This document shows positions 1-11,597 of a stretch of DNA of 64,000 nucleotides, piece after piece (the first letter of the stretch is position 1; the number at the start of each line of letters is the position of its first letter). This DNA comes from Saccopteryx bilineata (taxonomy: Eukaryota > Chordata > Mammalia > Chiroptera > Emballonuridae), in assembly GCF_036850765.1 (NCBI RefSeq), contig NC_089492.1:180870106-180934105 (forward strand). Reading direction: 5' to 3'. The notes below the pieces were generated by a model. That model did not search any database and was not told the DNA's origin. It worked only from the letters and a program-made list of their open reading frames with translations. Made by a program: the position numbers and the translations under genes.

Positions 1-32
1 GTGTGTGTGTGTGTGTGCGTGTGTGTGTGTAT
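1..32. repeat. (GT)n microsatellite
   Basis: An almost pure GT dinucleotide run opens the window, broken by single interruptions such as gc. It is cut by the window edge, so its full length is unknown. Any open frame through it is an artefact of the repeat. Confidence 0.95.
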
Positions 33-377
33 ACTTGCCTCATTTTTAGCTGTTAGATCTTACTGCTGTCTTCCTTTTTTTTCCTACTCCTTCAGCTCCC
101 TAGAAATGCACGTGAGTTTAATTTTTGGAGATTTCTCAAGATTCTTTTATAAAATAACAGCCAACCTGAGTCACTGTCGTCATAGACATGAGAATTGTTT
201 TACTGAGAAAATTCCATTGACACCACATTTAAACTGAATTCCAAATGTTAGGAGCAAGGGGAGGCTTTGGGGTTTTTTGTCCTTAAGTTTTCTGTTGACA
301 AAAATAAAGCCATTCCTTCCTTCTAAGTGTTATAAATTGGGAGAACTTGTTTTCTTAATTTAGGGATAGAAAATATT

Positions 378-556
378 GCCTGACCTGTGGTGGCACAGTG
401 GATAAAGCATTGACCTGGAATGCTAAGGTCACTGATTCTAAACCCTGAGCTTGCCCGGTCAAGGCACATGAGAAGGAACTACTGTGAGTTGATGCTTCCT
501 ATTCCTATCCCCCTTTCTCTCACCTCTCTCTAAAATCGATAAAATCTTTAAAAAAA
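378..556 (+). mobile_element. tRNA-derived SINE, 'cctgacctgtggtgg' type
   Basis: The element starts with the head gcctgacctgtggtggcac followed by cagtggataaagc. It continues through a B-box-like region to 'ggtcaaggcacat', then a pyrimidine tract and an A-rich tail near 545-556. The same head and body recur at 1237, 13087, 15371, 46125 and 61298 in this window. It is moderately diverged. Confidence 0.85.
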
Positions 557-818
557 TATATTGATACAGAATCTAGAGGTGATCTGTCCTAACCTATGAG
601 CAAATTGTTTAACGGCCATGAGTCCATAGCAGGTAGAGCTGCTCTAAAACTTTAAACTATGAGAGTATTCATGTTGCAAGCAAACATGCCAGGTTAGGAA
701 GTCTCTGGTTAATTCAACCTTATATCTATTGATATTTACTATTTAGTCTGTCAAAGATTACCAATTTTCAAAGCAGTAAAATGTCTTTAAAAGTTTCTAG
801 TAATTTGTTTCAAAATCA

Positions 819-1167
819 TTTTTTTTACTCGAGAGAAAGAGACACAGAGACAGAGACAGGAAGAGAGGAAGGGAGAAGAGAGATAAGAAGCATCAACTCT
901 TAGTTGCTTCTTGATTTAGTTGCTCATTGATTGCTTCTCATATGTGCCTTGATAAGGTGGGGGGTGGGGTGGTCTCAAGCCAACCTAGTGACCCTCTGCA
1001 CTTAAGCCAGCAACTGTGGGATCATGCCGGTGATCCCACACTCAACCCAGTGGCCTGAGCTCAAGCTAGTGAGCCCATGCTCAAGCCAATTACCTAGAGG
1101 GTTTTGAATTTGGGACCTCAGCATACCAAGTTAGCACTCTATCCACTGTACCACTATTGATCAGGCA
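819..1167 (-). mobile_element. tRNA-derived SINE, long 'agcttgag' type, reverse
   Basis: A T-rich tail at 819-826 and a GA-rich tract lead into the common block 'ttgattgcttctcatatgtg'. Several degenerate units of the form 'caagccagtgaccc' follow. It ends at the inverted tRNA-like head 'tatccactgtaccac' and 'gatcaggc'. Flanks share a rough repeat of 'tttcaaaatc' and 'ttttaaaatc', which may be an eroded target duplication. Confidence 0.8.
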
Positions 1168-1236
1168 GGTTTTAAAATCGTTTAATGCCTGTGGTTACCA
1201 TTGTGATTACTTATACTGATGAAACTCACAATTTTT

Positions 1237-1477
1237 TTTTTTTTTTTAAATTAAGGAGTCCTAATATCTTTTTTTTTTTTTATTTTTTTTTATTTATTCA
1301 TTTTTAGAGAGGAGAGAGAGACAGAGAGGGAGAGGAGAGAGAGAGAGAGAGAAAGGGGGAGGAGCTGGAAGCATCAACTCCCATATGTGCCTTGACCAGG
1401 CAAGCCCAGGGTTTCGAACCGGCGACCTCAGCATTTCCAGGTCGACGCTTTATCCACTGCGCCACCTCAGGTCAGGC
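1237..1477 (-). mobile_element. SINE, 'cctgacctgtggtgg' type, reverse, with target duplication
   Basis: The body (gaggagctggaagcatcaac, then the head ending ccacctcaggtcaggc) is nearly identical to the copies at 13087 and 46125. It is flanked by a perfect 10-bp repeat, cacaattttt, at 1227-1236 and 1478-1487. This makes the long T-rich stretch 1237-1290 part of the inserted tail. It looks like a fairly young insertion. Confidence 0.88.
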
Positions 1478-1989
1478 CACAATTTTTGATTAATAGAAAT
1501 TTCCATTGCAAAAATTCTAGTTAACCCTAGATTTTACTGTAGTATGGCTACGTTAAAGTAGAATTTAAATTGTGAAGAAATAAACTATAAAGAGTTATGA
1601 GCACATAGTAAGCATGCTTATTAAATATATTGAATAAGTTAAATGCATGAAGGATATCACATAAGAATAAATGAAATATATTTATATATTGAATTTTGAA
1701 GTAAGAAATTATTTGGAACATCACTAAAAACAGTAAAATATTGGATAAGTCAGGATAGATGATATGGTTATTGGGGAATATTTTGTATATTTGTAGTACC
1801 TTATGTTTATTTGAATTTTTAATTCTAAAGCTATGTGATAACATTACAAAAAATTTATACAGTTGAGGGCAAACAACCGTCCACAATCACACTGTATTAA
1901 TGAAACTTTTTTCATGAGTGCTAACTAGTTCTTCTTGATGAGTTATACATATTTTTGTCTTTATTCTTTCACTTAATACCTTATAAATA

Positions 1990-2003
1990 TCTTGATTTTA
2001 TTT
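1990..2003. repeat. Target-site duplication of the full-length L1
   Basis: The 14-mer tcttgattttattt at 1990-2003 is repeated exactly at 10592-10605. One copy abuts the L1 A-rich tail and the other abuts the L1 5' end. A 14-bp match at the two ends of the element is what target-primed reverse transcription leaves. The sequence is AT-rich, so chance is less unlikely than for a mixed sequence. Confidence 0.75.
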
Positions 2004-4490
2004 TTATTTATTTTTTTAATAAATTTTTATTTTAATGGGGTGACATCAATAAATCAGGGTACATACATTCAAAGAAAACATTGCCAGGTTATATTGTCAT
2101 TTAGTTCTGTTGCATACCCATCACCCGAAGAGAGATCGTCCTCTCCCACCCTCCATCCAGTTCTCTCTGTACCCCTCCCCCTCCCCCTCCCTCCTTCCCT
2201 CCCCCCACCCCCCCGTAACCACCACACTCCCGTCCATGCCTCTTAGTCTCGCTTCTATGACCCACCAATGTATGGAATCCTGCAGTTCCTGTTTTTTTCT
2301 GATTCGCCCATTTCACCCCATACAATGCTACCAAGACTCCACCATTCCGCTGCAAGTGATCCGATGTCATCATTTCTCCTAGCTGAATAGTATACCATGG
2401 TGTATATGTGCCCCATCTTCATCCAGTCCTCTATTTTTTTTTTTACAGTGATTAAAAGCCTTTAAGCAAACTCTTGGCCAATACAGCAAGAATCCCTAAA
2501 AGAGTAGTGTCCTTAACATGTTCACCAAGTCCAAGTTGGCCCCATCACCATGCCAAATCCCTGAAAAATGCAACCCAACCACAGTTCAGTCTATTAGGAG
2601 CTGTCACAGGGAGCAGGAGTCCAGTAAAGTTCCCCACAGGAAAAGTCTGCATGGCACTGGAATTGTTGTCACCATTCTATACTTTGCAGCTCATGTCCAA
2701 GTCCGAATGACCGCTGCTTCTAGCTGGTAATGATTCAGGTAGACTGGAGAAAGCCATTTGCAGCATGCGTGGATATGGAGCTTCTGTTCTCCTCTGCCTG
2801 GAGAGTTGAGACCAGGTTGCTTTTCCCTGGAGCTCTGTGACTGTGTCATGGTAAAGAGAACCTTGGGATACACTAAGCTGGGTGGCAAAGGTACATTCAT
2901 AATACAAGTTGGCAAAAGGAGGAAAGAGAGCTCTAAATTAGGAGTAGGTCCCAGCCTGAAATATGAGTGGGGAATTGAGGTAGGAGGGATAAAGGAAACA
3001 CTATATATTAAGCAAAGCAGCAGAAAATAGGACTATCAACACCCACAACAGAGATCTTTGAGGGAAGAATAAAAAACCTGACTATTCAGGCAAAACATAG
3101 TTAAGTGGCCCTTGTGCGAATGAGATCAGTTTACCTGTTTCTTGGAAGAAATACCCTAGGCTCATCCACAGTGTCGTAGATGGGGCCAACGGCCCTGGGC
3201 ACCTTCAGCCTTCAGTGGCAAACCCCAGCATTCTGGGCAAGGTTAGGTCATAGGTGTCTGGAGCAGGGCTGGAAGAGACTGAACCCTCCCTTAGAGGAGC
3301 AAGGGGGAAGCCCACCTTCCAGTGTCCCTGTTTCCTCACAGCAGAGGTGTGTAAGCCTGGCAGGCTTTAGCTCAATGACCTTCCTTTCCACTATTGAAGC
3401 AGGACCCAGATGGCATCCTATGAGACCCCTTTGGGGCGTTGGAGCCTTTAAGGGTGTATCCTAAAAGTTGGTAGTTCCCCTGATCTCTATTGGGCTTTTT
3501 CTGCCTCTAGGTATCTTAAAAGCCATTCTCAGAAGATCTCGCTGAGGGGTTTGAGGATCCCCATCCGCCTATATAAATCTTTTCCATATATCTGGAGCTA
3601 TTTGGAAAAAAGACAGAACAGTGTTATTAACTAGATCTAATAAAGAAGGTAGTAGTTTGCATGCGAAAAAGATTTGGTGTCTCCTGTTCATCAGCATTCA
3701 AAAGAAATGTAAATTTTTTTTTTTTTAAATGCATGATATGGTAGACCCCTCGGAGTCATTGGTCTGGTGTGCAGGATTCCCAGGTTCAATTCCTGGCCAG
3801 AGCACACAGGAGAAGCACCCATCCACCTCTCCACCCCTCCCCCTCTCCTTCCTCTTCATCTCTCTTCTCCCACCCACAGCCAAGGCTCCACCGGAGCAAA
3901 GCCACCCTGGGCACTAAGGATGGCCCCATGGCCCCCGCCCCAGTCACCAGAATGGCTCCAGTTGTAACAGAGCAACACCCCAGATGGGCAGAGCATTCCC
4001 CCCCGGTAGGCATGCCAGGTGGATCCCAGTCAGGCGCATGCAGGAGTCTGTCTGACTGCCTCCCCATCCCTATCCTCAGAAAAATACAAAAAATAGATAA
4101 ATAAAAGAAAAATTACTACAAAAAAGGGGGGGGGGCATTCCATTGTGCTAAAGCTCCAGGGAGCATGGAGTGAGCTTGAGTATGTCCTACGGAACATGGA
4201 GCTCTATGTTGACATATAAGTCTTTGAAGAAGGAGGAACTGCTGAAATAGTTTATCAGCATTTGTCCCTAAGACAGCAGTCTTTATAGTGGGAACACCAT
4301 ACGTAAATATTTGCTGTCTGTCTATAGATTAAGGGGGGAATATGGCAAATGCTGAAAAGCCATGATCTTTGTGCCCCTCCCCTCCCCCAACCCCCTCCCT
4401 CTTCTCCCCCCACCCTGTAACTGCAACACTGTTGTTCATGTCTCTGAGTCTCATCTTTATGTCCCACCTATGTATGGAAACATATAGTTC
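2004..4490 (-). other. L1 3'UTR with two copies of the terminal segment
   Basis: The segment 2110-2435 is a diverged second copy of 4370-4640. Both contain, in the same order, the 'gaatagtat/gagtagtat' stretch, the 'gatgtcatcattt' stretch, the 'tatggaa' stretch and a long pyrimidine tract (G-rich on the - strand). Between them, 2440-3726 and 4111-4369 are unique sequence within this window. The A-rich end near 2004-2030 precedes 'gacatcaataaatcagggta', a typical bat L1 3' end. It is either a family feature or a transduced piece; see findings. Confidence 0.7.
3727..4110 (+). mobile_element. Ves-like SINE inside the L1 3'UTR
   Basis: The tRNA-like head is diverged, but the B box region 'ggttcaattcctggcc' and the following 'agagcacacaggagaagc' are clear. 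The body matches the cleaner copy at 22078, including 'gccaaggctcca', 'ggatggcc' and 'ggcgcatgcaggagtctgtc'. It ends in an A-rich tail at about 4078-4115. A T-run lies just before it at 3714-3725 and a G-run just after it at 4126-4135. Confidence 0.85.
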
Positions 4491-7400
4491 TTAGTTTTTT
4501 TCTGATTTACTTCTTTCACTCAGTATAATGTTATCAAGGCCCATCCATGTTGTTGTAAAAGATCCAATGTCATCATTTCTTATGGCTGAGTAGTATTCCA
4601 TAGTATATATATACCAAAGCTTTTTAATACACTCGTCCTCTGATGGACACTTGGGCTGTTTCCAAATCTTTGCTATTGTGAACAATGCTGCCATAAACAT
4701 GGGGGTGCATTTCTTCTTTTCAAACAGTGCTATGGTGTTCTTGGGGTATATTCCTAACAGTGGGATAGCTGGGTCAAAAGGCAGTTCGATTTTGAATTTC
4801 TTGAGGAATTTCCATACTGTTTTCCACAGTGGCTGCACCAGTCTGCATTCCCACCAGCAGTGCAGGAGGGTTCCCTTTTCTCCACATCCTCGCCAGCACT
4901 TATTCTGTGTTGTTTTATTGATGAGCGCCATTCTGACTGGTGTGAGGTGATATCTCATTGTGGTTTTAATTTGCATTTCTCTAATCATTAATGATGTTGA
5001 ACATTTTTTCATATGCCTATTGGCCATCTGTGTGTCCTCTTTGGAGAAATGTCTATTCATTTCTTTTGCCCATTTTTGGATTGGATTGTTTGTCTTCCTG
5101 GTATTAAGTTTTACAAGTTCTTTATAAATTTTGGTTATTAACCCCTTATCAGACGCTATGTCAAATATATTCTCCCATTGTGTAGTTTGTCTTTTTATTC
5201 TGTTCTTATTGTCTTTAGCTGTGCAGAATCTTTTTAGTTTGATAAAGTCCCATTTGTTTATCCTGTCTTTTATTTCACTTGCCTGTGGAGACAAATCAGC
5301 AAATATATTGCTGCGAGAGATGTCAGAGAGCTTACTGCCTATGTTTTCTTCTAAAATGTTTATGGTTTCATGGCTTACATTCAAGTCTTTTATCCATTTT
5401 GAGTTTATTTTTGTGAGTGGTGTAAGTTGGTGGTCTAGTTTCATTTTTTTGCAGGTAGCTGTCCAGTTTTCCCAACACCATTTGTTGAAGAGGCTGTCTT
5501 TACTCCATTGTATTGTCTTACCTCCTTTGTCAAATATCAGTTGTCCATAGAGCTGTGGGTTTATTTCTGAGTTCTCTGTTCTGTTCCATTGATCTATGTG
5601 CCTGTTCTTGTGCCAGTACCATGCTGTTTTGAGTACAATGGCCTTATAATATAACTTGATATCTGGAAGTGTGATACCTCCCGCTTTTTTCTTCCTTTTC
5701 AGGATTGCTGAGGCTATTCGTGTTCTTTATTGGTTCCATATAAATTTTTGGAATATGTGTTCTATGTCTTTGAAGTAAGTCATTGGTATTTTAATCAGTA
5801 TTGCATTGAATTTATAAATTGCTTTGGGTAATATAGACATTTTAATGATGTTTATTCTTCCTAACCATGAGCACGGTATATGCCTCCACTTATTCGTATC
5901 TTCCCTGATTTCTTTTATCAATGTTTTATAATTTTCCGAGTACAAGTCTTTAATCTCCTTGGTTAGATTTATTCCTAGGTACTTTTTTTTTTTTTGGTTG
6001 CAATGGTAAAGGGGATTGATTCCCTGATTTCTCTTTCTGACAGTTCATTATTAGTGTATAAAAATGCCTCTGATTTCTGAGTATTGATTTTATATCCTGC
6101 CACCTTGCCAAATTCATTCATCAGGTCTAGTAGTTTTTTCACTGAGACTTTAGGGTTTTCTATATACAATATCATATCATCTGCAAATAATGATAGTTTT
6201 ACTTCTTCTTTTCCAATTTGGATGCCTTTTATTTCTTTTTCTTGTCTGATTGCTGTGGCTAGGACTTCCAGCACTATGTTGAATAAGAGTGGTGAAAGGG
6301 GGCACCCCTGCCTTGTTCCTGATCTTAAGGGGATTGCTTTTAAATTTTGCCCATTGAGTATGATGTTGGCTGTGGGGTTCTCATAGATGGCCTTTATCAT
6401 GTTGAGGTATGTTCCCTGTATTCCCACTTTGCTGAGAGTTTTGATCATGAATGGGTGCTGGACTTTATCAAATGCTTTTTCTGCATCTATTGAAATTATC
6501 ATGTAGTTTTTCTCTTTCCTTTTGTTTATGTGATGAATCACATTGATTGATTTGCGAATATTGTACCAGCCTTGCCTCCCAAGAATAAATCCCACTTGAT
6601 CATGGTGTATGATTTTTTTCATATATTGCTGGATCCGGTTTGCTAATATTTTGTTGAGGATTTTTGCATCTAAGTTCATCAGGGATATTGGCCTATAATT
6701 TTCTTTTTTTGTGTGTTGTCTTTGCCTGGTTTTGGAATCAGAATTATACTCGCCTCATAAAAGGAGCTTGGAAGTCTTCCTTCCTCTTGAATTTTTTTGA
6801 AATAGCTTGAGAAGGATAGGAGTTAGTTCTTCTTTGAATATTTGGTAGAATTCACTTGTGAAGCCATCAGGCCCAGGACTTTTCTTTTTTGGGAGTTTTT
6901 TGATCACTGTTTCAATCTCATTTGTTTTAATTGGTCTGTTTAGGTTTTCTGATTCTTCCAGATTGATTTTTGGAAGATTATATGTTTCAAGGAATTTGTC
7001 CATTTCATCTAGGTTGTCTAGTTTTTTGGCATACAGTTCTTCATAGTATTTTCTTACAATATTTTGTATTTCTGTTGTGTCAGTTGTTATTTCTCCACTC
7101 TCGTTTCTAATTTTATTTATTTGAGTCCTCTCTCTTTTTTTCGTGGTGAGTCTTGTTAAAAGTTCATCGATCTTGTTTACCTTTTCAAAGAACCAGCTCC
7201 TGGTTTCATTGATCCTCTTTATTTCTTTAGCCTCTATGTCATTTATTTCTGCTCTGATCTTTATTATTTCCTTCCTCCTACTAGCTCTGGGCTTTACTTG
7301 CTGTTCTTTTTCTAGTTCTTTTAGATGCAGGGTTAAGTTGTTTATTTGAGCTTTTTCTAGCTTCTTGAGGTATGCCTGTAATGCTATAAACTTCCCTCTC

Positions 7401-8281
7401 AGGACTGCTTTTGCTGTGTTCCATAAATTTTAAGTTGATGTATGCTCATTATCGTTTGTTTCTAGGAATTTTTTAATTTCTTCTTTGATCTCAATGTTAA
7501 CCCATTCATTGTTTAATAACGTGCTATTTAGTTTCCAAGTGTTTGAATGTTTTTCAATTTTTCTATTGTGGTTGATTTCTAGTTTAATGCCATTGTGATC
7601 AGAGAAAGTGCTTGATATGATTTCAATCTTCTTAAAATTGTTGAGCCCGCTTTTGTGCCCTAACATGTGGTCTATTCTAGAGAATGTACCATGAGCGCTT
7701 GAAAAGAATGTATATTCTGCTGTTTTAGGGTGAAAGTTTCTGAAGATATCTATTAAATCGAGTTGATCTAATATGTGCTTTAAGCCTGCTGTTTCTTTGT
7801 TAATTTTTTTTCTTGAGGATCTATCTAATGATGTTAATGGGGTATTGAAATCCCCTACTATTATAGTATTGCTTTTGATCTCGCCCTTTAAGTCTGTCAA
7901 AGTCTGCCTTATATATTTAGGTGCTCCTATATTAGGTGCGTAGATATTTATAATGGTTGTATCTTCCTTTTGGATTGCTCCCTTTATCATTATGTAGTGA
8001 CCTTCTTTATCTCTAACTATGGTTTTTGTTTTAAAGTCCATTTTGTCTGATATAAGTATTGCTACCCAAGCTTTTTTTTCATTTGCATTTGCGTGAAATA
8101 TTTTTTTCCATCCTTTTATCTTCAGTCCTTGTGCATCTTTTGATTTAAGGTATGTCTCTTGTAGACAGCATATGTATGGGTCCTGTTTTCTTATCCATGC
8201 AGCTACCCTATGTCTCTTGATCAGATCATTTAATCCATTAACATTTAAGGTTATTACTGATATGTAATTGTTTATTGCCAT
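4491..8281 (-). pseudogene. L1 ORF2 (endonuclease / reverse transcriptase), broken
   Basis: ORF2 encodes the endonuclease and reverse transcriptase that nick the target and copy L1 RNA. The start at 8281 opens a 283-residue intact stretch (to 7430) with the AP-endonuclease fold: NVNGL near the start, then the catalytic LQETYLK, VGDFNTPL and the C-terminal SDHNGIKLE. A stop ends it. Coding then resumes in pieces at about 6755-7003, 5975-6679 (with [15 protein letters not shown] and the FADDMILY catalytic box), 5727-5945 and 4491-5444 (the Cys-rich C-terminal part, with [13 protein letters not shown]). The total span, 3.8 kb, fits a normal ORF2 of about 1,270 residues, so it was lost by point changes and small indels, not deletion. 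Confidence 0.93.
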
Positions 8282-8338
8282 TTTTTTTCTTTAAAACGGT
8301 TTTACTCTTTTGCTATATATTTTTTACCTTTGATCTGT

Positions 8339-9242
8339 TTACAACAGGTCCCTTTGCATTTCTTGCAGCCTTAGTTTGGTTGCAGTGAAATCCTTGAGTT
8401 TTTTTTTGTCTGTAAAGCTTTTTATTTCTCCTTCAATTTTAAATGATAGCCTTGCTGGATAAAGTAGTCTTGGTTGTAGGTTCTTGTTCTGCATTACTTT
8501 GAATATTTCTTGCCATTCCCTTCTGGCCTCAAGTGTTTCTGTTGAGAAGTCAGAAGTCATCCTTATGGGGGCTCCTTTGTAGGTGATAGTCTTTTTTTCT
8601 CTAGCAGCTTTTAATATTTTCTCTTTATCATTTAGCTTTGGTAATTTAATTATGATATGTCTTGGTGTTGGTTTCTTTGGGTTTCTCCTTAATGGAGTTC
8701 TCTGTGCTTCCTGAACATGTGAAATGTTTTCCTGCCTTAATTAGGGGAAGTTTTCTCCTATAATATGTTTGAACAAAGTCTCTATCCCTTGTTCTTTCTC
8801 TTCTTCAGGAACCCCTATGATGCGGATGTTATTTCTCTTCATGTTGTCACATAGCTCTCTTAGAGTTTCCTCAGACTTTTTGAGTCTCTTCTTTTTTCTG
8901 CTCTGCTTCCGTGCCTTTATTTATTGTGTCCTCTAACTCACTGATTCGATTCTCTGCTTCATCCATCCTGCTTTTAATTCCTTCCATTGTATTCTTTATT
9001 TCAGATATTGTATTTGTCATTTCTGACTGATTCTTTTTTATTATTTCAGTGTCCTTTTTTATATTTGTTATCTCTTTATTTAGGTTTTTGTAATGGCCAT
9101 CTATGGTTGTTCTAATATCTTTGAGCATCCTAACAATCGTTATTTTAAACTCTGCATCTGGTAATTTGGTTATATCTGATTCACTTAGGTCCTTTTCTGG
9201 GGATTTCTCTTGGTTTATTTGTGTTGTATTTCTCTGCCTCCG
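8339..9242 (-). pseudogene. L1 ORF1 (RNA-binding chaperone), broken
   Basis: ORF1 protein is a trimeric RNA-binding protein that coats L1 RNA. The likely start is the Met of MRRQRNTTQ at 9242. About 120 residues of charged coiled coil follow (RISELEDTINKGTEAEQKKE) to a stop at 8871. The RRM-like middle is recognisable in another frame between about 8880 and 8560 and is interrupted by a stop near 8740. The C-terminal domain is open from 8560 to 8339 and ends LQEMQRDLL. Only 57 bp separate its end from the ORF2 start, the usual L1 spacing. Confidence 0.88.
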
Positions 9243-10591
9243 CATTTTCTCTTCACGGGAGTGGCTGTGATCATGTGCTTGGGTGCACAAGGGTTGGTGG
9301 CCTTGGCCTTTACCCCGCCCCTGTGTGTGAAGTTATGCTCGGCCCTTAGGGCACTGGCGAGCTCCTTTGCTCAGCTGCGGGTCTCCGCCTGTTTCAGAGC
9401 TTTCGCCCTGCCTTTGCAGGATGATCCCACTCAAGGAACAGCTGCTAGCCTTGGCTCTACTGCCGGCCAGGGCTGTGTGCCCAAGCTCAGCTCCATAGCA
9501 GAACTCCGCCTCTTCTGGGCTTTTGGCTCCACTCCCGCGGGAGGAGCCAGCTACCAAGTCAGACCACAAGCCTGGGTTGCACAGGCAGGGCAGGGCTGTG
9601 CTCCTCTGCCCTTGCTCCAGGGCTGGTTTCTACCCTTTCCGGGGTTCCCGCCCTTCTCCCGGAGGCTGGATTACAGGCTGCCGGCAGCTGAGCTTGACCG
9701 CTTTTGCATGCCCCCTTCTCCCCAGCCGGGCAAGATTGAGCTCACACCTGAGCCCAGTGGTGGCCAGCCAGCTTCCGCCCCTGCCAGCAGAACCGCGCTT
9801 TTGTCTCCCGCTGCCGCCCACTCTCCGGTGTGCCCTCAGCCGCGTGGGTGGGGGCGTTTCAGCTCGGACCCTAAGACTCATTACTGTAGATCCAAAAGCT
9901 CCCTCCTTCTATTTGACTCTGCTCTGAATGCTGCGGGGGAGCTTGTTTGGCTGCTCTCCTGCTTCCCTTTGCTGGTATTGCTGTTTCCAGGGGAAATATT
10001 CACTTCAGCTTTGGGGAGTGACTCGTCCCAGGGGTTAGGGTGGCTATCTCCCAAAATGTTTCTCCCTATGTCTCCTAGATTGCACTCTCTTCCTGTTACT
10101 GTGGTTTTCTCCTCTCTCCCCCCGTCCCCAGGAGCCCCAGGTGATTGTTTTTGAGAGAGATGTTCTGCACGGTCCCTTTAAGAAGGATTCTGGGTCTGAG
10201 AAATCATACTCTTTCTCACAAACAGTATCCTGACTTGTTTCCAGCTAAATACTGTCCTTACGCCTCTTCTGGGGTCTGGGGCTGCAGGCTGGGGCTTTGT
10301 TCCTGGGGCTCAGGACCCTTTCCCCTCTGCTAAACTCACTTTCCGCCACTCGAGTCTTTCCCTGCTGCCGTTCGCTCTGAGGAGCTGGGCAGCCCTCTCC
10401 GCGTTTCCGCGTTTCCGCTTTTCCTACCAGTCTCTGTGTGGCTTCTTCAGTGTTCCTTGGTTGAAGAGTCCTTTTAGTTTAGTCCAAAGTTGGTTTTTCC
10501 AGATGATAGTTCATAAAATTAGTTTGTAATCCACTTTGGTTCTGGGAGGTAGATGCTGGTACGTCCGCCTACTCCAGCGCCATCTTGTCTC
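9243..10591 (-). promoter_or_regulatory. L1 5'UTR / internal promoter
   Basis: About 1.35 kb of GC- and CpG-richer sequence precedes ORF1 on the - strand, in sharp contrast to the AT-rich surroundings. At its 5' end (10579-10587 on the + strand) is gccatcttg, which reads caagatggc on the L1 strand. That is a YY1 core at the place where YY1 sets L1 transcription start. The 5' end therefore seems complete. Whether it still drives transcription in a DTNBP1 intron, in antisense to the gene, cannot be told from sequence. Confidence 0.75.
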
Positions 10592-10898
10592 TCTTGATTT
10601 TATTTATTGATAGCTACATGATGGTTCATCAAGTGGATGTGTCATTTAATGCAGAAATGTGCTTCTTTATGTAGATTTTTTCTCCTCTTGGATTATGTCA
10701 TTAGTATATATCTTCAGAAGAGGTAGCATTAGGAAAAAGTACAGGGATTTTTTATGGGTTTTGATATATGACATCAAATTGTTTTCAAAGGGTCTTTTAA
10801 CAATTTATACTATCACTAATAAAGAGAGTACCTCATCTCACTCTTGTTAGTATTGTTTTGTATATTGGACAATATATAATTGGCCAAAAATGTTACTG
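10592..10898. other. AT-rich intron, no gene seen
   Basis: The stretch begins with the right-hand copy of the L1 target duplication (10592-10605). The rest resembles the ORF2/3'UTR style of an old, decayed L1 (for example 'gtattgttttgtatattgg'), but I cannot place it with confidence. No exon-like sequence is present. Confidence 0.4.
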
Positions 10899-11083
10899 CA
10901 TTTTTTAAAAATAATTTTAAAAAATTTATTGGTATGAGAGAGAGAGAGAAATATCATTTTGTTGTTCCACTTAGTTGTGCATTCATTAATTGCTTCTTGA
11001 ATGTACTGTGACAGAGGATCAAACTTGCAAACCTTGACATTATCGGTACAACACTCTAACCAACTGAGCCATCCCAGGTGTTA
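10899..11083 (-). mobile_element. tRNA-derived SINE, reverse (older Ves-like copy)
   Basis: An A/T-rich tail and a GA run (10938-10951) are followed by a diverged body and the inverted tRNA-like head 'caacactctaaccaactgag' then 'ccatcccaggtg'. That head is typical of Ves SINEs. Divergence is higher than in the other copies. Confidence 0.7.
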
Positions 11084-11332
11084 CTTCACTTTTAATAATA
11101 CACAGGGCTAAACATTTTTCTCTCTTCTGTGAATTATGTCTTCCTCTATAGAAAAGATTTTATTGGGGTCTTAATTTTTTTCCAACAGTTTGTTTCTTTT
11201 TTTACTATGATAAAAATAATGATCTTTTGCCACTTGTGCCATTTTTTTCAACCTGTCATTACCCATTTTATTGTATTTTTTAAAACATAAAAGAGTACTT
11301 AGTGTTTGTGCTACATAAGATCTGTGATTTCT

Positions 11333-11597
11333 GCCTGACCAGTGATGGCACAGTGGATAGAGCATTGATCTAGAATGCTGAGGTTCACAATTCAAAAACC
11401 CTGAGGTCGCTGAGTTGAGCATAGCCAGCTTGAACACAGGGTCACTGGCTTGAGTGCGGGATTATTGACATGATTCCAAGGCCACTAGCTTGAGCCCCCC
11501 CCCAAGAAAAATCAGGGCACGATGAGAAGCAATTAATGAAGTGAAGTGGAACAACTACAAGTTGATGCTTCTAATCTCTCTCTCTCTCTCTCTCTTT
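11333..11597 (+). mobile_element. SINE, long 'agcttgag' type
   Basis: The head is gcctgaccagtgatggcac followed by agtggatagagc. The body carries repeated units built on 'agcttgag' (11425, 11445, 11487), followed by 'cgatgagaagcaattaatga'. The element ends in a (CT)n tract at 11574-11596. The AT-rich stretch 11598-11896 after it holds no gene. Confidence 0.85.

Larger units (their letters stand above)
2004..10591 (-). mobile_element. Full-length, inactivated LINE-1
   Basis: Read on the - strand, the element starts at 10591 with gagagacaagatggcgctgg, which contains a YY1-type site. It runs through a GC-rich 5'UTR (10591-9243), a broken ORF1 (9242-8339), a broken ORF2 (8281-4491) and a very long 3'UTR to an A-rich tail at 2004-2030. 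The whole is flanked by a 14-bp duplication at 1990 and 10592. Length is about 8.6 kb, or 8.2 kb without the SINE inserted at 3727-4110, longer than the usual 6-7 kb mammalian L1. The excess lies in the 3'UTR, which holds a second copy of the ORF2-end region. Both ORFs carry frameshifts and stops, so this copy cannot move itself. Confidence 0.9.
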
